Position numbers and translations under genes: made by a program | In this document: in pieces, positions 6,922 through 12,262 of the stretch | Layout: each line of letters opens with the position of its first letter | How positions within the stretch are numbered: position 1 is the first letter of the stretch | Assembly (NCBI GenBank): GCA_036340215.1 | Contig: JAYYZF010000044.1 | Span: forward strand, 1-13,517 | Direction: 5' to 3' | Length of the DNA: 13,517 nt | Source of the DNA: JABJPE01 sp036340215 | GTDB taxonomy: Bacteria; Pseudomonadota; Gammaproteobacteria; Comchoanobacterales; Comchoanobacteraceae | Notes under the pieces: generated by a model | Told to the model about the DNA's origin: nothing | The model's input: the letters and a program-made list of their open reading frames with translations, nothing else | Database searches by the model: none

Positions 6922-7584
6922 ATGAGAAAAACCTTAGCACAAAGAACAACAAGCATACTTACAGAAGGTTTATCTGGAAATATTGAGCTAATGTTCAGTC
7001 ATCCCCATGAGGAAGACACAAACTACACAGCTGTAATATGTCATCCACACCCTTTGTTTGAAGGTAGTATGCATAATAAAGTCGTGACCACGCTTGCAAA
7101 GTGTTTTGATGAGCTTGGCATGTCTACTATTCGCTTTAACTTCAGAGGTGTTGGCAAAAGTAATGGTAAATTTGATAACGCCAAAGGGGAGTGTGACGAC
7201 TTACATGCTGTCATAAAATGGAGTCAACAAGAGAGCTTTGGCAAAAAATATTTTCTTGCTGGATTTTCTTTTGGTAGCTATATCTGCGCTAAAACTGCGC
7301 ATGAGATTAAACCAGAAGCTTTAATTACAGTTGCGCCAGCGGTATTAAAACAAGATTATAGTCAATATCCAATAGCCACTTGCCCTTGGTGGGTTATACA
7401 AGGTGATGAAGATGAGATAACATCAGCAGATGCAGTTTTCAGTTGGGCTAAGAATCACCCTAACAAACCAAATATCATCAAAATTCGCGGGGCTAGCCAC
7501 TTTTTTCATGGTAAACTCGGAATAGTAGAGGATGAACTCTCTAGCGCCCTAGTTCAATCAAACCTAGTAAATCCAAAAAAATGA
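6922..7584 (+). CDS. Alpha/beta-hydrolase fold protein (dienelactone hydrolase/COG2945-like)
   Basis: A 220-residue cytoplasmic serine hydrolase. The nucleophile is S116 in the elbow GFSFGS (114-119). The likely acid is D162 in QGDEDE and the likely base is H193 in GASHFFHG. The N-terminal HPHPLFEGSMHNKVV block (from residue 41) and FNFRGVGKSNG are typical of this subgroup of short hydrolases, whose substrates are mostly unknown. It starts 5 bases after rubredoxin with no good ribosome binding site of its own, and overlaps hemC by 4 bases (ATGA), so translation is probably coupled on both sides. There is no signal peptide. The substrate cannot be inferred, and the neighbouring hemC does not imply a haem role. 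Confidence 0.85.
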   Translation: MRKTLAQRTTSILTEGLSGNIELMFSHPHEEDTNYTAVICHPHPLFEGSMHNKVVTTLAKCFDELGMSTIRFNFRGVGKSNGKFDNAKGECDDLHAVIKWSQQESFGKKYFLAGFSFGSYICAKTAHEIKPEALITVAPAVLKQDYSQYPIATCPWWVIQGDEDEITSADAVFSWAKNHPNKPNIIKIRGASHFFHGKLGIVEDELSSALVQSNLVNPKK

Positions 7585-8501
7585 AAGAAATTAGAATTGC
7601 AACTAGGCCGAGTAAGTTAGCGGTAAAACAAGCAGAAATAGTCGCAGATTTACTTCGTAAAAAATATCCAGAAATAAAAGCTAGAATTATTAAATTTGCA
7701 ACTAATGCAGATAAAAATGTAAACGTTCCTATAACTGAGTTAGGTGGCAAAGGTATTTTTGTCAAGGAATTAGAACAAGCTTTACGCAAAAATGAAGCTG
7801 ATATTGCAATTCACTCAGTAAAAGATATGCCCAGCATTATGCTAGAGGACTTTACAATGCCCGCCATTTTGACAAGAGCAAATGCAGAGGATGTACTTAT
7901 TTCGAAGAACGATATAAAGTTGCATAATTTGCCAGCTGGAGCTATTGTTGGCACCTCTAGCTTAAGAAGGAAATTACAATTAAAAAAATTACGCCCAGAC
8001 TTAAATTTTAAGGAGATCAGGGGTAATATTGACACCAGGATTAACAAAGTTTCACAAAGTTATGATGCCATTATTCTTGCCTATGCTGGCTTAGAAAGAC
8101 TAAATTTGACAGAGAAAATAAGTGAAATATTTCCTCTTGAAACATTATTACCTGCAGCTGGCCAAGCAGCCTTAGGTATAGAATGCTTACGAAGTAAAAG
8201 CGATATAATAAAAATGATAGCAGCATTAGATGATCCAAATACGGCTGCATGCGTAATCTCAGAGAGAACTTTAATGTCACAGCTTGGGGGGCATTGCCAG
8301 GCTCCTATAGCTGCTTATGCTCAGCTAAAATCGCAAAAAATTTGTTTAACCTCGCGTGTAATAGATAAATATTCTGGTAAAGTATTAGAGGTTAGTAAGT
8401 ATGCGGAAATTTCAAAACCTAAGGAACTAGGAAAACTTGTAGCAGAGGAACTTTTGAGCTTGGGAGCACAGAAGATAATAGTAAATGCATTGGAGCGGTA
8501 A
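7581..8501 (+). CDS. hemC: Porphobilinogen deaminase (hydroxymethylbilane synthase)
   Basis: HemC joins four porphobilinogens into hydroxymethylbilane on a covalently attached dipyrromethane cofactor, in the cytoplasm. The 306 residues match the family. IATRPSKLAVKQAE opens the protein. SVKDMP carries the catalytic Asp (D82), and GTSSLRR (124-130) and EIRGNIDTR (145-153) supply the arginines that bind pyrrole side chains. LPAAGQAALGIEC follows. The cofactor cysteine is C239 in GGHCQAPIAAY, where many homologues have GGCQVPI. The ATG overlaps the stop of the hydrolase (7581-7584). With hemL on the other side of the control region, two steps of the same pathway are encoded within 3 kb; hemB is not in the window. 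Confidence 0.97.
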   Translation: MKEIRIATRPSKLAVKQAEIVADLLRKKYPEIKARIIKFATNADKNVNVPITELGGKGIFVKELEQALRKNEADIAIHSVKDMPSIMLEDFTMPAILTRANAEDVLISKNDIKLHNLPAGAIVGTSSLRRKLQLKKLRPDLNFKEIRGNIDTRINKVSQSYDAIILAYAGLERLNLTEKISEIFPLETLLPAAGQAALGIECLRSKSDIIKMIAALDDPNTAACVISERTLMSQLGGHCQAPIAAYAQLKSQKICLTSRVIDKYSGKVLEVSKYAEISKPKELGKLVAEELLSLGAQKIIVNALER

Positions 8502-8508
8502 TATTAAG

Positions 8509-9387
8509 ATGATAAAAATAGCAAGAGCAGCAATGGTAGCAATATGCATGTGTTTGAATATTTCAATTCTTGGAACAATATTTTTAATATGTACTTTGTT
8601 TAAGTATATCATGCCTGGTAGTCGAATAAGGCGTTTTTTCTTTTTTTGTACAGAGCAACTATATCATCTTTGGGTAGATGTTAACTCAATAATATATGCA
8701 ACGTTTTTACCTACAAAATGGAACTTCGAATTCGATCAAGAACTATCACCAACTACTTGGTATGCGATAATTGCAAATCATAGCTCTGGGGTTGATATTT
8801 TAGCATTACAAAAAGTCTTCAATAGAAAAATACCGCATTTGAAATTTTTTATGAAAGATAGCCTGAAATGGGTGCCTTTTGTTGGCATTATTTGCTATCT
8901 CTCTGACTATCCATTAATAAAGCGCTATAATGCCAGTCAAATCAGGAAAAACCCAAAGAACAAACTAAAAAATGTTAACAGCCTTAAAAGCGCATGCAAG
9001 AGACTGAAAAAAAATCCTGTGACAATTATAAACTTTCTTGAAGGAGCAAGATTCAATGAGACAAGAAAGAAACTAAAAAAATCACCTTATAAGAACTTAC
9101 TCCCACCACAAGCTGCTGGCACATCTATAGTCTTAAACGAACTAAAAGATGAAATCACACAAGTTCTTGATGTAACCATAAACTATAGCAAAGGGGCCAC
9201 GCTGGTTGATTTTATTACCGGCAATATTCCAGAAATAACTGTAAAACTAGAAACGATAGATCTCAACTCATCTTGGCATGGTGAGTTTTACGAAGATAAA
9301 GTTTTCAGACAGACAATAGTGGCTAAATTCCAAAATCTTTGGCAACAAAAAGATAAACTAATAAACCAGATGTTTGAGCAAACTTAG
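8509..9387 (+). CDS. yihG: YihG-type acyltransferase (PlsC/LPLAT family)
   Basis: A membrane-bound glycerolipid acyltransferase, probably acylating a lysophospholipid or lysophosphatidic acid at the inner membrane. Residues 1-35 from the chosen start are hydrophobic. Motif I is NHSSGVD (H91 and D96, the HX4D catalytic pair). The FFMKDSLKWVPFVG segment, the INFLEGARF motif (E179, G180) and LLPPQAAG follow in the order seen in E. coli YihG, and the C-terminal region also matches that group. The ATG at 8509 gives 292 residues. An in-frame ATG at 8485, inside the end of hemC, would add eight residues that look unlike family N-termini, but neither start has a strong ribosome binding site. It is the last gene of the rubredoxin-hemC operon and overlaps the end of rpe by 4 bases. 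Confidence 0.85.
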   Translation: MIKIARAAMVAICMCLNISILGTIFLICTLFKYIMPGSRIRRFFFFCTEQLYHLWVDVNSIIYATFLPTKWNFEFDQELSPTTWYAIIANHSSGVDILALQKVFNRKIPHLKFFMKDSLKWVPFVGIICYLSDYPLIKRYNASQIRKNPKNKLKNVNSLKSACKRLKKNPVTIINFLEGARFNETRKKLKKSPYKNLLPPQAAGTSIVLNELKDEITQVLDVTINYSKGATLVDFITGNIPEITVKLETIDLNSSWHGEFYEDKVFRQTIVAKFQNLWQQKDKLINQMFEQT

Positions 9388-10061
9388 TTAGAATCTAGAT
9401 TTTGGCAAAGTTTAGATCTGAATAAGTTAATTCTTTCACTATAGTCAGCTGCACCAAAAAGTGCAGAGCCAATGATAAAATTATCAACACTATGATTTGC
9501 TAACTCACTCAAATTAGTCTCATTTAAACCACCATCAACTGCTATCTCAAAAGATAAACCTTGCGCAACTCTAACATCAGCAAGATATTTAATTTTATCA
9601 AGAGATGAGGGGATAAATTTTTGCCCACCAAAACCAGGGTTAACTGACATAACTAAAACCAAATCTATTTCAGGAAGAAACTTAGTGATCATTTCTGGGG
9701 GTGTATCAGGATTTAGTGCCAAACCAACCTTGCAACCAAGGCCTTTAATTTTGTCAATTATTCCGCTAGCATTTGGAACTACTTCTACATGGAAAGTAAT
9801 GGCATTTGCACCTGCTTTTGCAAACATTTCTGCTAAGTTAGCAACTGAATTAGTCATTAAATGTACATCAATATGACATTCTATACCATAAGAACGTAAA
9901 GCCCGACAAACATCCGGCCCAATGGTAAGATTTGGGACAAAGTTATTATCCATAACATCAAAGTGAATACCATCAGCACCAGACGCAATAACTTTGCTAA
10001 TATCATCACCTAAACAAGCAAAATCTGCTGATAAAATTGAAGCCAAAATTTTTTGTGCCAC
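9384..10061 (-). CDS. rpe: Ribulose-phosphate 3-epimerase
   Basis: Rpe interconverts ribulose 5-phosphate and xylulose 5-phosphate in the pentose phosphate pathway. It is a metal-dependent TIM barrel of 225 residues here. The active-site residues are present: S8 in ASILSAD, H33 and D35 in GIHFDVMDN, H67 and M69 in VHLM, and D176 in VDGGLN. The phosphate-binding SVNPGFGGQ (139-147) and the late IIGSALF are also intact. The start is GTG at 10061-10059, supported by AGAGAGG with a 6-base spacer and by the normal N-terminus MAQKILASIL. It converges with the acyltransferase with a 4-base overlap. A TGTTAAACT element (10101-10093) lies 31 bases upstream of the start. Confidence 0.96.
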   Translation of the reverse strand: MAQKILASILSADFACLGDDISKVIASGADGIHFDVMDNNFVPNLTIGPDVCRALRSYGIECHIDVHLMTNSVANLAEMFAKAGANAITFHVEVVPNASGIIDKIKGLGCKVGLALNPDTPPEMITKFLPEIDLVLVMSVNPGFGGQKFIPSSLDKIKYLADVRVAQGLSFEIAVDGGLNETNLSELANHSVDNFIIGSALFGAADYSERINLFRSKLCQNLDSN

Positions 10062-10092
10062 TTGTATCCTCTCTCAGACAAAATATTTTATG

Positions 10093-10101
10093 AGTTTAAC
10101 A
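10093..10101 (-). promoter_or_regulatory. Possible extended -10 element of rpe
   Basis: On the minus strand TGTTAAACT reads as TGn plus TAAACT (4/6 to the -10). It ends 31 bases before the GTG of rpe, the same distance as the proximal copy before waaA. No convincing -35 is seen. Confidence 0.35.
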
Positions 10102-10129
10102 TGAGCTTATTAATTTAACCAGAGAGTAT

Positions 10130-10798
10130 CTAAGGTCTACCAGGGCCATTTTTATTTTCCGAACTGGACAAGTTCTTAGAGGTGTCAAAACTTGGTCTGT
10201 CTAGGCCCTCTCCTTTATTGCTAGGGCTTGTGTTCTGTTGAGTATTTTTTTCATCAGAATAATCTTGTTTGGCAGCTTCTAGCTGACTCCTTCTATCTTC
10301 GCGGGTTTCTCTTGTAATTATCTTTCCTGATTTTTCAAATTTTTGCTCCACATAGGTCTGAAGTGTGGTCAATTTAGATTCATCAACTTTGTCAGTTCCC
10401 GTGGCATTTTTGTTAGCAGCTATTATCATGTTCATATTATCAGAAAATTCAGCAACTATTTTTGCATACTTTTCAGTTTCATCTTTATGGCCATACCCAG
10501 GTAAAAATTGATTCTTCAGAGTCTTAGATGCCTTAGTATTATCTTTTTTTTTGCCAAATAAAACTTGATTAGCTATCTGATCATTTAACCCAAACTGTTC
10601 TTGAATTTGCTTATTAGCCAACATTTTAGCACACATCACTTTATTTATAATTTGAGCACTTTTGCTATTTATTACATTTTTTAAAAGTGTTGGGTTTAAA
10701 TCTCGCTTTCTTTTTTCTGCCTGAAGTTGGTCTTTGCTTTTTGGTGTGTAATCATTTAGACCTTGGTGTGATTCATCTTTATTCTTGTCTACTGCCAT
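10130..10798 (-). CDS. Hydrophilic protein of unknown function
   Basis: I do not recognise this gene. From the ATG at 10798-10796 it encodes 222 residues with no signal peptide or membrane segment. Residues 1-35 are highly charged (Lys, Asp, Gln). Residues 36-130 look mostly helical and contain the only cysteine (C56). Residues 140-182 form a second charged helical stretch. From about 183 the tail is low-complexity, rich in Ser, Asn, Lys and Gly, ending in ENKNGPGRP. A TTG seven codons upstream is possible but has no better ribosome binding site. The composition (charged, disordered polar C-terminus, no export signal) is seen in substrates of type IV and similar secretion systems, but also in many ordinary proteins. 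The tail resembles that of the small protein at 11758-11979 (KNLS and NKNGP in both). Confidence 0.7.
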   Translation of the reverse strand: MAVDKNKDESHQGLNDYTPKSKDQLQAEKRKRDLNPTLLKNVINSKSAQIINKVMCAKMLANKQIQEQFGLNDQIANQVLFGKKKDNTKASKTLKNQFLPGYGHKDETEKYAKIVAEFSDNMNMIIAANKNATGTDKVDESKLTTLQTYVEQKFEKSGKIITRETREDRRSQLEAAKQDYSDEKNTQQNTSPSNKGEGLDRPSFDTSKNLSSSENKNGPGRP

Positions 10799-11005
10799 AA
10801 TACACCATTTATTAAGCAACTATAATATGTATAGCACATTTATTTATTATTTTCATGGCTTTATCTTAAGATGTATGTAGTAATCATAGCGAAATATTTA
10901 GCAAAGACTTACCTGTCAAAAAAATGCTAAAAGCAATACTGTTTAAAGAATGATAAAATCTAGCTCTAAAATAAGATATGTATATATACTAAGCCGTCAA
11001 TACTC

Positions 11006-11034
11006 TTGACATATTTTTAAAGAGCGAATAGCAT
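11006..11034 (+). promoter_or_regulatory. Promoter of the repeat-tailed membrane protein
   Basis: A consensus TTGACA (11006-11011), a 17-base spacer and TAGCAT (11029-11034, 4/6) give a predicted transcript start near 11041, about 25 bases before the ATG at 11066. A strong AGGAGGAG (11052-11059) lies 6 bases before that ATG. Confidence 0.6.
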
Positions 11035-11065
11035 CAGGATTACTATTTCTCAGGAGGAGAATAAT

Positions 11066-11755
11066 ATGAATATCACACAAAGTATGAACTTGTTCAAAAC
11101 ACAAACACTGATAACAAGATTACTGCTCTTATTTGCCGTTGCAATAGCGTTTCTTCTGTTAACAACAGGAATTGTTTTTGGCATAGCTAGCACGGTAGAA
11201 TCACTAGCTCTGCTAACAAGCGTAGCATCAAGTTTTGCTATAATTGGAAGCGCAGGCTTAGCAGAAACCACATTTAGCTTTTTAGTAGCTACTGTAGTAG
11301 AAATTATGCAGCAAAAAGATATTAATAACTGGAAAGAAAATTTAATAAATATCCCAGCGTTTAGCCTTGTATCTGGAATTGGACTTATGCTTATTACTAG
11401 TATTCCTTTCTTTATTGCAGTAGCTTGTGGCCTGCCGAGTTTTGGTTTTGGTAGCCACTTTCTCAGCATAAGTGCGATCAACGTATCCTTAATAACGATG
11501 GCATCTTTAATAGTATTAGCTCCCTGTGGAAGTAATTTGTATAGTAGTTTTAATAATAAAAATGCGATAAAGTCTGAAATTATGGAAGATAAGATAGAAT
11601 TACTTAAAAAACATGATAAAAATAACGGCTCAGCTAACTTTAAACAAAAAAAATCAGAAGGGACAGTTACTGACGAGAAGGCAGAATTACTTAAAGACTA
11701 TGATGAAAATGATGGTCAAGCTAACTTTCAACGATTATTAAAAACTAAACTATAG
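11066..11755 (+). CDS. Multi-spanning membrane protein with repeated hydrophilic tail, unknown function
   Basis: Not a family I recognise. The 229-residue product has hydrophobic stretches at about 17-41, 45-80, 97-121 and 135-156, giving roughly four membrane spans, then a charged tail (157-229). The tail holds two copies of a 21-residue unit (174-194 and 203-223; 11 identities, period 29) with the core ELLK-x(2)-D-x-N-x-G-x-ANF. Each copy includes an acidic dileucine motif (D175-xxx-LL and E204-xxx-LL). The start has a near-perfect AGGAGGAG at 6 bases and a TTGACA promoter. The last two spans align with those of the large protein at 12263 (I-x-LMLI-x-S-x-P and similar), so the two are probable paralogues. 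The 73-residue ORF starts 2 bases after the stop. Both the membrane location and the hydrophilic tail are well supported; the role is unknown. Confidence 0.8.
   Translation: MNITQSMNLFKTQTLITRLLLLFAVAIAFLLLTTGIVFGIASTVESLALLTSVASSFAIIGSAGLAETTFSFLVATVVEIMQQKDINNWKENLINIPAFSLVSGIGLMLITSIPFFIAVACGLPSFGFGSHFLSISAINVSLITMASLIVLAPCGSNLYSSFNNKNAIKSEIMEDKIELLKKHDKNNGSANFKQKKSEGTVTDEKAELLKDYDENDGQANFQRLLKTKL
11585..11734 (+). repeat. Internal repeat in the tail of the 11066-11755 protein
   Basis: Two 63-base units (11585-11647 and 11672-11734) encode 21-residue copies with 11 identities, one every 87 bases. Synonymous and replacement differences show the duplication is not recent. The conserved positions (ELLK, D, N, G, ANF) suggest each unit is under selection. 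Confidence 0.75.
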
Positions 11756-11757
11756 TA

Positions 11758-11979
11758 ATGTTTAAAATAATAATGTCACTGATAAGTGGTGAGAAAAATG
11801 AAATCAGAAAACCACTAATAAACAGTAATAACGTTGACGATAGGGTTAATTCTAACATGCTTAAAAATGAAGATAAAAACCAAACCAACACAAATGGAGA
11901 TAAATCTACAATAGATTTTAAAGAAAAAAATTTATCTAACAAAAATGGGCCGGCAGAAATAACTGCCTCACAAAGATAA
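11758..11979 (+). CDS. Small hydrophilic protein of unknown function
   Basis: A 73-residue ORF whose ATG lies 2 bases after the stop of the membrane-protein gene, so translation may be coupled; a second in-frame ATG is at 11773. There is no clear ribosome binding site. After a short hydrophobic start (MFKIIMSLI) it is rich in Asn, Lys and Asp. It contains KPLINSNN (18-25), resembling QPLLSNNN and DPLLEDNN in the tail of the 12263 protein. Its EKNLSNKNGP end resembles the C-terminus of the protein at 10130-10798. It could be a real small protein, or the remnant tail of a former membrane paralogue that lost its N-terminal spans. No function can be proposed. Confidence 0.5.
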   Translation: MFKIIMSLISGEKNEIRKPLINSNNVDDRVNSNMLKNEDKNQTNTNGDKSTIDFKEKNLSNKNGPAEITASQR

Positions 11980-12206
11980 CAAACAAACTCACAAACACTC
12001 GCAAGAAAAAGCTTTTTTATGGCTATACTTCGCGCTATTCACATAAAGTATGTCAAAAATAGGAGCGTGATAGTTCAAATTAACAGAACGTCCTCTCTGT
12101 CTTACAGCATAATTTTTCATGAAAACCAGAAAAAAACAAACTGCTTCAAAGCCAAATAAAATCATACAAATCAATACTTTACATGCAAGACGCATTTGTT
12201 CGACGC
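11980..12206. other. Non-coding stretch before the large membrane-protein gene
   Basis: No convincing gene or RNA is seen. It contains AAAAAGCTTTTT (about 12005-12017), a palindrome without a loop that does not make a usable terminator. A 75-codon minus-strand ORF (12216-11989) has no ribosome binding site and would overlap the promoter on its right. Confidence 0.4.
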
Positions 12207-12235
12207 TTGACACCATATTGCATGGTTGTTATACT
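12207..12235 (+). promoter_or_regulatory. Promoter of the large membrane-protein gene
   Basis: TTGACA (12207-12212, consensus), a 17-base spacer and TATACT (12230-12235, 5/6) make the best sigma-70-type promoter in the window. Predicted transcript start is near 12242, about 20 bases before the ATG. AGGAG (12252-12256) follows with a 6-base spacer. Confidence 0.7.
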
Positions 12236-12262
12236 CGCCAGATAATTAAATAGGAGAATCAA

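Noticed and set aside
6767..6952. Minus-strand ORF of 61 codons
   Set aside because: Antisense to the well-supported rubredoxin gene.
8485..8508. Upstream ATG for the acyltransferase
   Set aside because: It adds eight residues not typical of the family before the hydrophobic start and lies inside hemC; kept only as an alternative.
12000..12020. AAAAAGCTTTTT palindrome as a terminator
   Set aside because: The arms meet with no loop and the stem is mostly A-T; it cannot form a stable terminator hairpin.
11989..12216. Minus-strand ORF of 75 codons with a hydrophobic segment
   Set aside because: No ribosome binding site; it lies across the strong plus-strand promoter at 12207-12235. A small membrane protein cannot be fully excluded.
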